Source: Streptomyces sp. ISL-66 (GTDB lineage Bacteria; Actinomycetota; Actinomycetes; Streptomycetales; Streptomycetaceae). From it: DNA of 50,057 bases. Of the stretch, positions 1-8,641 are shown piece by piece; position 1 is the stretch's first letter; each line of letters starts with the position of its first letter. The notes under the pieces were generated by a model that saw only the letters and a program-made list of their open reading frames with translations, was not told where the DNA came from and did no database searches. The DNA is taken from assembly GCF_018614135.1 (NCBI RefSeq), contig NZ_JAGGOW010000074.1, forward strand, positions 1 to 50,057. Direction: 5' to 3'. A program made the position numbers and the translations under genes.

Positions 1-546
1 CGTCGGGGCTCCCGGGCGCGGGCCCGCCGGAGGCGGGGCGAAGCCCTGTGCGGGCGTGTCGAAGCGCGGACCGGCGGTCCCTCCGGACGCCGTTCCCGTC
101 GCCGGGTTCCGAGCCGGGGCGGGGGCCGGGGCCTGCGGCGGGGCCGGCGCGGCCTTGCGCGGCGCGAACCAGTTGCTCGTCGCCTCCTCGGCCGCGACCG
201 GCTCGGGCACCGGCGCCGGGGCGACCGGTGCGGGCTCCGGCTCCGCTTCGGCCTCGGGCATGGGCTGGCGTACGACCACCGGCGGGATCGGCCGCGATCC
301 GGGGATGTTGATCCGGATCCGGGTCGTCAGGGTGGTCTCCGTCTTCGGCCCGTCGGAATCGGGTGCGGACGGCTTGGCAGGCGTAGCGGTCACAGGACTC
401 TCCTCCGGGGTGGTCGCCGCGCCAGGCCCCAGCGGCACAGTCGTGGACGGATTCTGGCCGGTTCCATACGGCGGCGTGCCCGAGGGGTAAGCGGTTCCAC
501 CGCGCCCGTTGGGCCCGGCGGACGGACTGTCAGTTTCACGACTCAA
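1..546 (-). CDS. Proline/alanine-rich protein of unknown function, partial at the left edge
   Basis: The reading frame is open from the left edge of the window up to a TTG start at 544-546, so at least 182 codons are present and the C-terminus is missing. The visible part is low in complexity and probably disordered: a Gly/Pro/Ser-rich start, a more ordered stretch with RIRINIPGSRPIPPVVVRQP around residues 75-95, then runs of Pro-Ala-Glu. A GGGAG lies 8 nt before the TTG. A second start, GTG at 391-393, is preceded by GGAGGAGAG and could be the real one, giving a product 51 residues shorter. No family is recognised. It may be the cytoplasmic N-terminus of a longer membrane protein, but that cannot be seen here. 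It lies downstream of the mshB operon on the same strand, separated by hairpins. Confidence 0.6.
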   Translation of the reverse strand, partial: MSRETDSPSAGPNGRGGTAYPSGTPPYGTGQNPSTTVPLGPGAATTPEESPVTATPAKPSAPDSDGPKTETTLTTRIRINIPGSRPIPPVVVRQPMPEAEAEPEPAPVAPAPVPEPVAAEEATSNWFAPRKAAPAPPQAPAPAPARNPATGTASGGTAGPRFDTPAQGFAPPPAGPRPGAPT

Positions 547-732
547 GGCAGGTTCTCCCGGTTGGCTCCGCCGCCCGTCATACCGTGCGCGGGCAGCTCG
601 GCGGCCCGTCCACCATACTGGCCACCGCCCGCGCGCACCCGACCCCCGGGAACGAAGGGTTCCTCTTGACCTCTTCCCCGTCCCCTCCAGGCCGCCCCCG
701 AGCCCCCGTCCGGTCCGCGCCGGGCGCCCGGT

Positions 733-782
733 GAGGGTTCGCCGACCCTCCGTCAGGCCCCCTGGCGAGCAGCTCGCCAGGG
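733..782 (-). terminator. Two hairpins after the mshB operon
   Basis: An 11-bp perfect inverted repeat at 760-770 and 772-782 (CCCTGGCGAGC with its complement) is followed, in the leftward direction, by a second hairpin with arms GAGGGT at 733-738 and ACCCTC at 745-750. They start 24 bp past the stop of the gene ending at 806. No T-run follows, as is usual for Streptomyces terminators. Confidence 0.6.
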
Positions 783-805
783 TCTCGGAGCACTCCGACG
801 GGCCG

Positions 806-1189
806 TCACCCGGCGGGCCTGGCGGCCGAAATCGACCGATCCCCCGGTCCGGTGATCGTGGCGCACATCACAGCGAGCACGATTCCGCCCAAAAGGTAGG
901 CGTACATACCGATTCCGGACGAACTCAGCAGGAAGTCCCCTTCCGGCCGGGGGATGCCGAGGACCACGTAGGCGAGGAACCAGCCGCCCGCGCCGGCCCC
1001 CACTCCGATGCCGGTCCCGAGGGCGATCCGGCCGCCGAGGAACAGTCCCGCGAGGGCGAGCAGCGCCAGCACCAGCCCGCCCTGGAACCACAGGTCCACG
1101 ACGAGCCAGCCGGCCGCGCCGGTCAGGACTCCGGCCGCCAACAGGCCCAGCGCGGCGGCGGTCCGCCCGGGTGTCCACGTACCGCTCAT
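806..1189 (-). CDS. Small integral membrane protein (DUF6113-like)
   Basis: This 127-residue protein is almost entirely hydrophobic, with about four membrane segments at roughly residues 10-32, 36-52, 55-77 and 93-113, and a short charged tail. The ATG at 1187-1189 overlaps the TGA of mshB (ATGA), so the two genes are translationally coupled. The longer in-frame extension upstream is only a shadow over mshB. A membrane protein in this position is, as I recall, conserved next to mshB in Streptomyces. No catalytic motif is visible and the function is unknown. Confidence 0.8.
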   Translation of the reverse strand: MSGTWTPGRTAAALGLLAAGVLTGAAGWLVVDLWFQGGLVLALLALAGLFLGGRIALGTGIGVGAGAGGWFLAYVVLGIPRPEGDFLLSSSGIGMYAYLLGGIVLAVMCATITGPGDRSISAARPAG

Positions 1190-2082
1190 GCCCGCACTCC
1201 TGCGAAGAGGTCCCGCTCGCGCTCGCCGGCCGGGGCGCCCGGCCGGCCCGCGACCAGCTCGTAGTACTCGCGGGTGAACAGCGGCTGGGCGAGGTCGTTG
1301 GAGAGCGCGAAGAAGGGCCCGTCCACGGCGATCTGGGTGGCGTGGGCCCGCATCGCGGCGGCCTTGGCGGCCACCAGGTCCTCGTCGGCGTCGATTTCGG
1401 CGGTGATGCGCTCGTCGGCCACCACCCCCGGCACGTCGTCGGGCCGGGCCAGTCCCGGGAACGACGCCGCGCCCCCGGCGGCGCGCAGTTGGGCGAAGCC
1501 CTCCTCGACGACCGAGCGCGGGACGCGGTTCCAGTAGATCTTCTCGACCGCGTACGGCTCGCCGAGGTCCCGGCGGTACGCGGTCTCCGCGGCCAGTTCG
1601 GCGGCGCGCGTGGCGACGCGGTGGGCCTGGATGTGGTCGGGGTGGCCGTAGCCGCCGTCCGGGTCGTAGGTGACGAGGACCTGGGGGCGCAGTTCGCGGA
1701 TCACCTCGACGAGGTACGCGGCGGCCTCGTCCACGTCGGCGGACCAGAAGGCGCCGGGGCGGCGGTTCTGCTCGGTACCCATCATCCCGGAGTCCCGGAA
1801 GCGGCCGGGACCGCCGAGGAAGCGGTGGTCGGTGACGCCCAGTTCCCGCATGGCGGCGGCGAGCTCGCCGATGCGGTGATTGCCGAGGGTGTCGTCGCGG
1901 TCGGCCGCCAGGTGCGCGAGTCCGGGCGGGATGACCTCGCCCTCCTCGCCGAGCGTGCAGGTCACCAGCGTGACGTGCGCGCCCTCGGCCGCGTACTTGG
2001 CCATGGTGACGCCGTTGTTGATCGACTCGTCGTCCGGGTGCGCGTGCACGAGCAGGAGTCGACGGGCGGGAAGACCGTTCAT
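1186..2082 (-). CDS. mshB: N-acetyl-1-D-myo-inositol-2-amino-2-deoxy-alpha-D-glucopyranoside deacetylase
   Basis: MshB removes the acetyl group from GlcNAc-inositol to give GlcN-inositol, the second committed step of mycothiol synthesis in the cytoplasm of actinobacteria. The 298-residue protein has the LmbE/PIG-L fold signature: HAHPDDE at residues 13-19, with H15 and D18 as zinc ligands, and [11 protein letters not shown] near 144-154, with H147 the likely catalytic His and H150 the third ligand. Length matches the family. The start is an ATG at 2080-2082. It overlaps the downstream membrane protein gene by 4 bp. Assignment to MshB rather than the related Mca amidase rests on length, neighbourhood and the [12 protein letters not shown] region, so it is likely but not proved. 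Confidence 0.93.
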   Translation of the reverse strand: MNGLPARRLLLVHAHPDDESINNGVTMAKYAAEGAHVTLVTCTLGEEGEVIPPGLAHLAADRDDTLGNHRIGELAAAMRELGVTDHRFLGGPGRFRDSGMMGTEQNRRPGAFWSADVDEAAAYLVEVIRELRPQVLVTYDPDGGYGHPDHIQAHRVATRAAELAAETAYRRDLGEPYAVEKIYWNRVPRSVVEEGFAQLRAAGGAASFPGLARPDDVPGVVADERITAEIDADEDLVAAKAAAMRAHATQIAVDGPFFALSNDLAQPLFTREYYELVAGRPGAPAGERERDLFAGVRA

Positions 2083-2143
2083 GGGGCAAGACTACGAGGA
2101 CCGGGTACCCCGGCCCCACAAGGCGGCGCTCCGGACCCCCGCC

Positions 2144-2338
2144 CTACAGCTTGAGCCCGCTGATCATGCTCGCCACGTTCGAGGTGAGCTGCGAGAGCGT
2201 GGGCGCCATGGTGGAGCTCGCCAGATAGAAGCCGAGCAGTACGCAGACCGCCGCGTGTCCCGTCTTCAGGCCCGAACGCCGGACCAGCAGGAAGACGATG
2301 ACTGCCAGCAGCACCACGGCCGAGATCGATAGCGCCAC
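2144..2338 (-). CDS. 64-residue membrane protein, conserved hypothetical
   Basis: The start is GTG at 2336-2338, behind a strong ribosome site (GGAGGTG, 7 nt spacing), which makes this short gene credible. The product has one clear membrane helix at residues 3-19, a short basic loop (VRRSGLK), and a second hydrophobic stretch at 27-45. The rest is Ser/Thr/Leu-rich. It lies 61 bp upstream of mshB on the same strand and could be co-transcribed. No domain of known function is recognised. Confidence 0.75.
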   Translation of the reverse strand: MALSISAVVLLAVIVFLLVRRSGLKTGHAAVCVLLGFYLASSTMAPTLSQLTSNVASMISGLKL

Positions 2339-2685
2339 GGCGTTTCACCTCCACGTCGAGCGGACATCAGTACGCGTACTCGCAACTCGGTGCTCGGCAG
2401 AGTCATACCCACCGTGCGCTACGGATCATAACTTTCCGTACCAGAGCATCGATCGATTCCGGCAGCACGAGGGGCGCACGCCGCGCATGCCCGGGGGCAC
2501 GCGAACGCCGGCCGGGGACGCTGTACGCCTCCCCGGCCGGCTGTCGGCACCCGCACGGCCGCACGCGGTTCAGGCTGCCCGGCTCGTATCTCGGGACAGA
2601 AACGGTCAAGTTGCCTGCGTGTAAACCGACTTGTCCAGCACTCCGCAGCTGTGGCGAAAAATGAGCGCTGTCTGGGGCCGGGTGT
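2339..2685. other. Intergenic region between the second oligopeptide operon and the mshB group
   Basis: This 347-bp stretch holds the terminator of the oligopeptide operon at 2507-2541 and, nearer 2340-2440, a slightly AT-richer segment that should carry the leftward promoter of the 64-residue protein gene. No convincing ORF was seen on either strand. Confidence 0.6.
2507..2541 (-). terminator. Terminator of the second oligopeptide ABC operon
   Basis: A perfect 12-bp stem (GCCGGCCGGGGA at 2507-2518, its complement at 2530-2541) closes an 11-nt loop. It lies about 145 bp past the stop of the last ATPase gene (2686). Confidence 0.7.
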
Positions 2686-3822
2686 TCATTCCTTGGTCAG
2701 CGGTCCCGACCGCGGTGGCGGTCCCGCCGGAGGCGTGCCCGTCGCGGGCGAGTCCGTCGCGGGCGAGTCCGTCACGGGCATGTCCGCAGACGGCGGCACC
2801 ACCTGCCGCTCGGCCGCGAAGTGGCAGGCCGAGGGATGGGCGTTCGGGCCGCCCGGGAGGAAGGAGGGGATCTCCAGGAGCGGGACCTCGGTGGCGCACC
2901 GGGCCTCGGCCTTCCAGCAGCGGGTGCGGAAGCGGCAGCCCGAGGGCGGGTTGGCCGGTGAGGGGACGTCTCCGGAGAGGATGATCCGATCGCGGTGGGC
3001 GCGGGCCCGGGGGTCGGGGACCGGGACCGCGGACAGCAGGGCCTGGGTGTACGGGTGGGTGGGGTGGTCGTAGATCTGGGTGTCGGTGCCGATCTCGACG
3101 ATCCGGCCCAGGTACATGACGCCGACCCGGTCGGAGATGTGCCGGACGATCGAGAGGTCGTGCGCGATGAAGACGTAGGAGAGGTCGAACTCCTGCTGCA
3201 GGCGTTCCAGGAGGTTGATCACCTGGGCCTGGACGGAGACGTCGAGCGCGGAGACCGGTTCGTCGGCGACGATGACCTCCGGCCGGAGGGCGAGGCCGCG
3301 GGCGATGCCGATGCGCTGGCGCTGGCCGCCGGAGAACTGGTGCGGGTACCGGTTGATGTACTCCGGGTTCAGGCCGACCACGTCGAGGAGCTCCTGCACC
3401 TTGCGGCGCCGGTCGCCCTTGGGCGCGACCTCGGGGTGGATCTCGTACGGCTCCCCGATGATGTCGCCGACCGTCATCCGGGGGTTCAGCGAGGTGTACG
3501 GGTCCTGGAACACCATCTGGATGTTGCGGCGGACGGCCTTCAGGGCCCGGCCGGACAGCTTGGCGATGTCCTCGCCCTTGTACGTGATCGCGCCCGCCGT
3601 CGGGCGCTCCAGGTTGACCAGCATCTTGGCGACGGTGGACTTGCCGCAGCCCGACTCCCCCACGATGCCCAGGGTTTCACCGGCCCGCAGGTCGAAGGAG
3701 ACCCCGTCGACGGCCTTGACCGCGCCGACCTGCTTCCTGAAGAGGACGCCCCGGGTCAGCGGGTAGTGCTTGACCAGGTCGGTCACTTCGAGGATGGACT
3801 CACCGGACACCTTGGTAGCCAC
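2686..3822 (-). CDS. Oligopeptide ABC transporter, OppF-type ATPase
   Basis: This is one of two nucleotide-binding subunits that drive oligopeptide import. It is 378 residues long, starting at GTG 3820-3822 and overlapping the OppD-type gene by 23 bp. The Walker A motif GESGCGKST lies near residues 54-62. The signature [18 protein letters not shown] is followed by the Walker B stretch [12 protein letters not shown]. The C-terminal oligopeptide-transporter domain ([17 protein letters not shown]) carries the cysteines expected for this family. After CHFAAE there is an extra tail of about 40 residues built on repeated DSPAT units, absent from its paralogue at 8642-9694. It is the last gene of a five-gene operon. 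The peptide substrate cannot be read from the sequence. Confidence 0.93.
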   Translation of the reverse strand: MATKVSGESILEVTDLVKHYPLTRGVLFRKQVGAVKAVDGVSFDLRAGETLGIVGESGCGKSTVAKMLVNLERPTAGAITYKGEDIAKLSGRALKAVRRNIQMVFQDPYTSLNPRMTVGDIIGEPYEIHPEVAPKGDRRRKVQELLDVVGLNPEYINRYPHQFSGGQRQRIGIARGLALRPEVIVADEPVSALDVSVQAQVINLLERLQQEFDLSYVFIAHDLSIVRHISDRVGVMYLGRIVEIGTDTQIYDHPTHPYTQALLSAVPVPDPRARAHRDRIILSGDVPSPANPPSGCRFRTRCWKAEARCATEVPLLEIPSFLPGGPNAHPSACHFAAERQVVPPSADMPVTDSPATDSPATGTPPAGPPPRSGPLTKE

Positions 3823-4789
3823 CGAGGCACTCCTTCCAGAAGAAGCACGCGCTGGCGCGCTCCGCCCCGGCCTCGGCCAGTGGCGGGACGTCGGTGCGGC
3901 AGACGGCCCGGGCCATCGGGCAGCGCGGGTTGAAGGCGCAGCCGGGCGGGATGGCGAGCAGGTTGGGCGGCAGGCCCTTGATGGCGTAGAGCTCCTGGCC
4001 CTTCTGGTCCAGGCGCGGGATCGAGTCGAGCAGTCCGCGCGTGTACGGGTGCGCGGGCGCGGCGTAGATCTCGTGCACGGGGGCGGACTCGACGATGCGG
4101 CCGGCGTACATCACGGCGATCTTGTCGGCCACGTCGGCGACGACGCCGAGGTCGTGGGTGATCAGGATCAGGCCCATGTTCAGCTCGCGCTGGAGCTCCG
4201 CGAGGAGGTCCATGACCTGGGCCTGGACGGTGACGTCCAGGGCCGTGGTCGGCTCGTCCGCGATGATCAGCGAGGGTTCCAGCGCCATCGCCATGGCGAT
4301 CATGATGCGCTGGCGCATGCCGCCGGAGAACTGATGCGGATAGTCCCCCACCCGCTCCTTCGCGGCCGGGATCTTCACCCGGTCCATCAGCTCGACGGCC
4401 TTGGCCTTGGCGTCCTTGCGGGACATCCCGCGGTGGACCTCGTACATCTCGCCGAGCTGCGCGCCGACGCTCAGTACCGGATTGAGGGAGGACAGCGCGT
4501 CCTGGAAGATCATGGCCATCTCGGCGCCGCGGATCTTCCTGCGCTCCTCCTCCTTCATCTTCAGCAGGTCCTGGCCCTTGAAGAGGATCTCGCCGCCGGC
4601 GATGCGGCCCGGCGGCGTGTCGAGGATTCCCATCACGGCCTGCGCGGTCACCGATTTTCCCGATCCGGACTCTCCGAGCACAGCGAGCGTCTCGCCCTCG
4701 TCCACCGAGTAGTCGACTCCGTTGACGGCCTTGGCGACCCCGTCGCGTGTCTTGAACTCCACGTGCAGGTCGCGCACTTCGAGCAGCAT
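3800..4789 (-). CDS. Oligopeptide ABC transporter, OppD-type ATPase
   Basis: This 329-residue nucleotide-binding subunit partners the OppF-type subunit. It has Walker A GESGSGKS near residues 38-45, signature [18 protein letters not shown], Walker [13 protein letters not shown], the switch histidine in [11 protein letters not shown], and a C-terminal cysteine-containing oligopeptide domain ([16 protein letters not shown]). The ATG at 4787-4789 lies 13 bp after the stop of the permease gene, with a GGAG about 10 nt upstream. The closest relative within the window is the protein at 9687-10742, consistent with operon duplication. Confidence 0.93.
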   Translation of the reverse strand: MLLEVRDLHVEFKTRDGVAKAVNGVDYSVDEGETLAVLGESGSGKSVTAQAVMGILDTPPGRIAGGEILFKGQDLLKMKEEERRKIRGAEMAMIFQDALSSLNPVLSVGAQLGEMYEVHRGMSRKDAKAKAVELMDRVKIPAAKERVGDYPHQFSGGMRQRIMIAMAMALEPSLIIADEPTTALDVTVQAQVMDLLAELQRELNMGLILITHDLGVVADVADKIAVMYAGRIVESAPVHEIYAAPAHPYTRGLLDSIPRLDQKGQELYAIKGLPPNLLAIPPGCAFNPRCPMARAVCRTDVPPLAEAGAERASACFFWKECLGGYQGVR

Positions 4790-4802
4790 GTGCGGGGGCT
4801 CC

Positions 4803-5813
4803 TCAGCGCAGCTTGGGGTCGAGGGCGTCGCGCACCGCGTCGCCGAGCATGATGAACGCGAGCACGGTCACGCTGAGCGCGCCGGCCGGGTAGAGCAGCA
4901 TGTGCGGGGCGTTGCGGATCTGCGAGGCGGCGTTCGAGATGTCGATGCCCCAGGAGACGGTCGGCGGGCGCAGGCCCACGCCGAGGAAGGACAGGGTCGC
5001 TTCCAGGGCGATGTAGGTGCCGAGCGCGATGGTGGCGACGACGATGACGGGCGCGACGGCGTTGGGCGCGACGTGCCGCAGCAGCATCCGTCCGTTGCCG
5101 GCGCCGAGCGCCCGCGCGGCCTGGACGTAGTCGTTCTGTTTGGCGGTGATGACCGAGCCGCGGGCGATGCGGGCCAGTTGGGGCCAGCCCAGCAGCACGA
5201 TGAAGCCGACGACGGGCCAGACGGTGGTGCTGGTGACGACGGACAGGAAGACCAGGCCGCCGAGGACCACGGGGATGCCGAAGAAGATGTCGGCGACCCG
5301 GGAGAGCAGCGCGTCGCCCCAGCCGCCGAAGAACCCGGCGAGCCCGCCGAGCGCCGAGCCGAGGAGGGCGGCGCCGAGGGTGGCGCAGATGCCCACGGTG
5401 ATGGAGGCGCGGGCCCCGTAGACGGTACGGGTGTACACGTCGCAGCCCTGGGTGTCGTAGCCGAAGGGGTGGCCCGGGGAGGAGCCCTGCTGCGATTTGG
5501 ACAGGTCGCACCGGAGCGGGTCTCCGCTCGCGATGAGCTGCGGCCAGATCGCGATGACCACGAGGAAGAGGATCAGCAGCGTGGAAACGATGAAGACGGG
5601 ATTGCGCCGCAGCTGGTGCCAGGCGTCGGACCACAGGGACCGGGCCTTCTCCCGGGGTCCCGCGGGGCCGCCCTCGCCCAGTTCCCTCTCGAGGCTCTCG
5701 GCCTCCTCCAGCGCGAGATCCATGGCACCCCCTTGGCCGGTGGGAGAGATCGCCTCGTGGGCGCCGGGTCCCAGTGGATCGTAGGCGGAGCGCTCGGGAT
5801 CGGGCTCAGGCAT
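4803..5813 (-). CDS. Oligopeptide ABC transporter permease, OppC type
   Basis: This is the second membrane subunit of the importer, 336 residues. A cytoplasmic N-terminus of about 75 residues (DUF-like OppC N-terminal region, ending RSLWSDAWHQLRRNPVF) precedes six membrane segments. The permease EAA loop is visible as NDYVQAARALGAGNGRMLLRHVAPN. The start was set at ATG 5811-5813, which overlaps the stop of the upstream permease gene by 8 bp (ATGCCTGA). The same 8-bp junction occurs in the paralogous operon, which supports this choice over a longer in-frame start. Confidence 0.92.
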   Translation of the reverse strand: MPEPDPERSAYDPLGPGAHEAISPTGQGGAMDLALEEAESLERELGEGGPAGPREKARSLWSDAWHQLRRNPVFIVSTLLILFLVVIAIWPQLIASGDPLRCDLSKSQQGSSPGHPFGYDTQGCDVYTRTVYGARASITVGICATLGAALLGSALGGLAGFFGGWGDALLSRVADIFFGIPVVLGGLVFLSVVTSTTVWPVVGFIVLLGWPQLARIARGSVITAKQNDYVQAARALGAGNGRMLLRHVAPNAVAPVIVVATIALGTYIALEATLSFLGVGLRPPTVSWGIDISNAASQIRNAPHMLLYPAGALSVTVLAFIMLGDAVRDALDPKLR

Positions 5814-6729
5814 AACGGATCCTCGGGTCCAGGACCGCGTAGAGCAGGTCAACGAGCAGGTTCGCCAGCAGGAAGACGATGACGAGGATGGTCACGAAGC
5901 CGACCACGGTCGGGGAGTTGTTGCGCAGGATGCCCTGGTAGAGCTGGTAGCCCACCCCGTGGATGTTGAAGATCCGCTCGGTGACGATGGCGCCGCCCAT
6001 CAGGGCGCCGATGTCGGTGCCGATGAAGGTGACGACGGGGATCAGCGAATTGCGCAGCAGGTGGCGGGTGATCACGCGGCGCCGGGGCAGGCCCTTGGCC
6101 ACGGCGGTGCGCACGTAGTCGGCCTTGACGTTCTCGGCGATGGAGGTGCGGGTCAGCCGGGTGACGTAGGCGAGGGAGACCAGCGCGAGGACGATGCCGG
6201 GCAGGATCAGCTCGTTGAAGGGGGCGTCCGGGGAGACGGTGGGGCGCACCCACCCCCATGTGACTCCGAAGACGTACTGGAGCAGGTAACCGGTCACGAA
6301 GGTCGGTACGGAGATCACCACGAGGGTGAGCACGAGCAGGCTGGTGTCGATCGACTTGCCGCGCCCCAGGCCGCTGATCACGCCGAGGGTGATGCCGACG
6401 AGGATCTCGATGACGATCGCGACGATGGTCAGGCGCAGGGTGACGGGGAAGGCCGAGGCCATGAGCTCGGTGACCTTCTGGCCGTTGAAGGCCGTGCCGA
6501 AGTCGCCCTGGAAGATCTGGCCCATGTAGTGGAGGTACTGCTCCCACAGCGGGCGGTCGAGGTAGAGGTCCTTGCGGATGCGCGCGGCGGTGGCCGGGTC
6601 GGGCGCCTTGTCGCCGAAGAGGGCGGCGACCGGGTCACCGAGCGCGTACACCATGAAGAAGATCAGGAACGTGCTGCCGATGAACACCGGGATCATCTGG
6701 AGCAGCCGCCGGATCACATAACGTCCCAT
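5806..6729 (-). CDS. Oligopeptide ABC transporter permease, OppB type
   Basis: This 307-residue membrane subunit begins with the hallmark MGRYVIRRLLQMIPVFIGSTF helix. It has six predicted membrane segments and the EAA loop ADYVRTAVAKGLPRRRVITR near residues 204-223, which contacts the ATPases. It starts 30 bp after the binding-protein stop, with GGAG upstream of the ATG. The short gap and lack of a hairpin contrast with the first operon, where the same junction is 175 bp with a long hairpin. Confidence 0.93.
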   Translation of the reverse strand: MGRYVIRRLLQMIPVFIGSTFLIFFMVYALGDPVAALFGDKAPDPATAARIRKDLYLDRPLWEQYLHYMGQIFQGDFGTAFNGQKVTELMASAFPVTLRLTIVAIVIEILVGITLGVISGLGRGKSIDTSLLVLTLVVISVPTFVTGYLLQYVFGVTWGWVRPTVSPDAPFNELILPGIVLALVSLAYVTRLTRTSIAENVKADYVRTAVAKGLPRRRVITRHLLRNSLIPVVTFIGTDIGALMGGAIVTERIFNIHGVGYQLYQGILRNNSPTVVGFVTILVIVFLLANLLVDLLYAVLDPRIRYA

Positions 6730-6759
6730 GGACTGCTCCAGGATCGATCCGACGGAGGG

Positions 6760-8388
6760 TCAGCTGACCGTGATCTGGTCGTAGACGGGGACGCTGAACT
6801 GGTTGAGCGCCACGTCGGAGATGCGCTCCGAATGTCCGGCGCTGCCGTTCTGATACCAGAGCGGGATCGAGGGCATCTGGGCGGCGAGGATCTTCTCCGC
6901 CTCCTGGAACTTGGCCGTCGCCTTGGCGGTGTCGCTCTCCTGGTTGGCCTCGTCGATGAGCTTGTCGAAGTCCTTGCTGCTGAACTTCCCGTAGTTGGAC
7001 GAGGCGTTCGTGTAGTAGAGCGGCTGGAGGAAGTTCTGGATCAGCGGGTAGTCGGCCTGCCAGCCGGAGCGGAAGGGGCCGGTCAGCTTGAAGCTGCTCT
7101 GCTGGTTCCTGAAGTCGGCGAAGGTGCCGACCGGGTTGACGGTGCAGACCGGGCCCTCGCCCAGCGCGTTGTTGATGCTGTTGCAGACGGCGTCCATCCA
7201 GTCGCGGTGCGAACCGGTGTCCACGTTGGACGTCAGCGTGACCTTCCCGCCGGGCAGTCCGCCGGCCTCCTGGATGAGCTTTTTGGCCTCGCCGGGGTTG
7301 AAGGAGCACGCCTCACCGCAGGCTGTGGCGGAGAAGCCGCCCTTGTCGCCGAGAGCCGGGGAGGTCCAGTCCTTGGCCGGGGTGCGGGTCTCGCGGAAGA
7401 TCTGCTTGGTGATCTCGTCGCGGTTGATCGCCATGGAGATGCCGCGGCGGACCTTCTCCATGCCCTCCTTGTTCCACTGCGGGTCGTACAGCGGGAAGGT
7501 GAGGGTCTGGATGATGAGGGCCGGCTGGTTGATGTAGCGGTCGCCGAGGTCGTTCGCGACGTTCTTCAGCTGCTGCGCCGGGATGTCGTCGACGAGGTCG
7601 AGGTTGCCGGAGATCAGGTCGGTGTAGGCGGTGTTGTTGTCGGTGTAGACCTTCAGGTCCACGCCGCCGTTGACCGCCTTGTCCTCGCCGGTGTACCCGT
7701 CCCACTTGCGCAGCTTCATGCCGGTGCCCTTGGTGTACGAGTCCACCGTGTACGGGCCGTTGCCGACGGGCTTCTTCAACCAGCCCTCGCGGTCGGTGAA
7801 GAACGCCTTGGGCAGCGGGGAGAAGGCCTGGTAGCCGAGGGTCTCGGGCCAGGTGGAGAACTTCTGCTTGAGGGCGACCGTGAAGGTCTTGGCGTCCTTG
7901 ACGACCAGGCCGGACATGGTCTTCGACTTGGGATCGCCGCTCGCCGGGTGCACGTCCGCGTAGCCGACGATGTCGGAGAAGAACGGCGAGTTGTTCTGCT
8001 TCTTGGTGACGTCCGCGCCGTAGTTCCACGCGTCCACGAAGGACTGGGCGGTGACGGGCTCGTCGTTGCTGAACTTCCAGCCGTCCTTCAGGGTGATCGT
8101 GAAGTTCTGGCTGTCGGTGGTCTCGATCTTCTCGGCGAGCATGTTCTTTGCCTCGCCGGTCTTCGGGTCGTAGCGCTTCAGACCCCGGAAGAGCATGTCG
8201 AGGACCTTGCCGCCCTGCACCTCGTTGGTGTTGGCGGGCTCCAGCGGGTTCTGCGGGTCACCCCACGAGGAGCTGACGATTCCCGCGCCTCCACCTCCGC
8301 CGCCGTCGCTTCCGCCGCCGCAGGCCGTCGCCGCGAGGGCGACGGCCACCGCACATGCGGCCCATTTGGCGTGGGTGGCTCCGCGCAT
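6760..8388 (-). CDS. Oligopeptide-binding lipoprotein (SBP family 5)
   Basis: This extracytoplasmic lipoprotein captures peptides for the permease encoded downstream. It has 542 residues. The lipid-anchored cysteine is C23 in ALAATACGGG, at the end of a classic signal peptide. The solute-binding family 5 body includes the expected motifs: a WKFSNDEPVTAQSFVDAW segment near residue 100 and RRGISMAINRDEI near 300-320. The start at 8386-8388 has AGGAGG 7 nt upstream. It is the first gene of the second operon. Its signal peptide is nearly the same as that of the paralogue at 12802-14436, but the mature proteins differ widely, so different peptides are probably bound. Confidence 0.93.
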   Translation of the reverse strand: MRGATHAKWAACAVAVALAATACGGGSDGGGGGGAGIVSSSWGDPQNPLEPANTNEVQGGKVLDMLFRGLKRYDPKTGEAKNMLAEKIETTDSQNFTITLKDGWKFSNDEPVTAQSFVDAWNYGADVTKKQNNSPFFSDIVGYADVHPASGDPKSKTMSGLVVKDAKTFTVALKQKFSTWPETLGYQAFSPLPKAFFTDREGWLKKPVGNGPYTVDSYTKGTGMKLRKWDGYTGEDKAVNGGVDLKVYTDNNTAYTDLISGNLDLVDDIPAQQLKNVANDLGDRYINQPALIIQTLTFPLYDPQWNKEGMEKVRRGISMAINRDEITKQIFRETRTPAKDWTSPALGDKGGFSATACGEACSFNPGEAKKLIQEAGGLPGGKVTLTSNVDTGSHRDWMDAVCNSINNALGEGPVCTVNPVGTFADFRNQQSSFKLTGPFRSGWQADYPLIQNFLQPLYYTNASSNYGKFSSKDFDKLIDEANQESDTAKATAKFQEAEKILAAQMPSIPLWYQNGSAGHSERISDVALNQFSVPVYDQITVS

Positions 8389-8469
8389 GGAGTGCCTCCT
8401 ACTGGATCCCAAGACTCACTTAGGGCCCAATGTCACCCTATGAGGGGTCCCGCACACGCCTCGTTGGAC

Positions 8470-8517
8470 CGATTGCACCCCCGCGTCCCCCGCCTGTCAC
8501 CCCTGCGAGTGCAATCG
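8470..8517. promoter_or_regulatory. Inverted repeat upstream of the second binding-protein gene
   Basis: CGATTGCAC at 8470-8478 and its exact complement GTGCAATCG at 8509-8517 are separated by 30 bp. They lie 82-129 bp upstream of the lipoprotein start. This is a candidate paired operator; no regulator is assigned. Confidence 0.4.
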
Positions 8518-8542
8518 AGCTCCCAGGTGTCCACGGCGGCAC

Positions 8543-8578
8543 GCGAAGGCCGCGAACGCGTGCGAACGTCCGCGAACG
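8543..8578. repeat. Helically phased GCGAACG repeats
   Basis: GCGAACG occurs at 8552-8558, 8562-8568 and 8572-8578, spaced exactly 10 bp, with a near copy GCGAAGG at 8543-8549. The cluster sits between the terminator of the upstream operon and the promoter region of the second operon. Confidence 0.5.
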
Positions 8579-8583
8579 CCGGA

Positions 8584-8618
8584 GCGCCCGGCACCGGAAA
8601 GGATCCGGTGCCGGGCGC
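8584..8618 (-). terminator. Terminator of the first oligopeptide ABC operon
   Basis: A perfect 15-bp stem (GCGCCCGGCACCGGA at 8584-8598, complement 8604-8618) with a 5-nt loop begins 24 bp past the stop codon of the ATPase gene ending at 8642. It marks the boundary between the two tandem operons. Confidence 0.85.
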
Positions 8619-8641
8619 CCTGGTGCATCGCCTGCGGGAGG

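Noticed and set aside
8543..8578. Iteron-like repeats as a replication origin
   Set aside because: Too few, too short, not AT-rich, no rep or dnaA gene nearby. A promoter-linked role is more likely.
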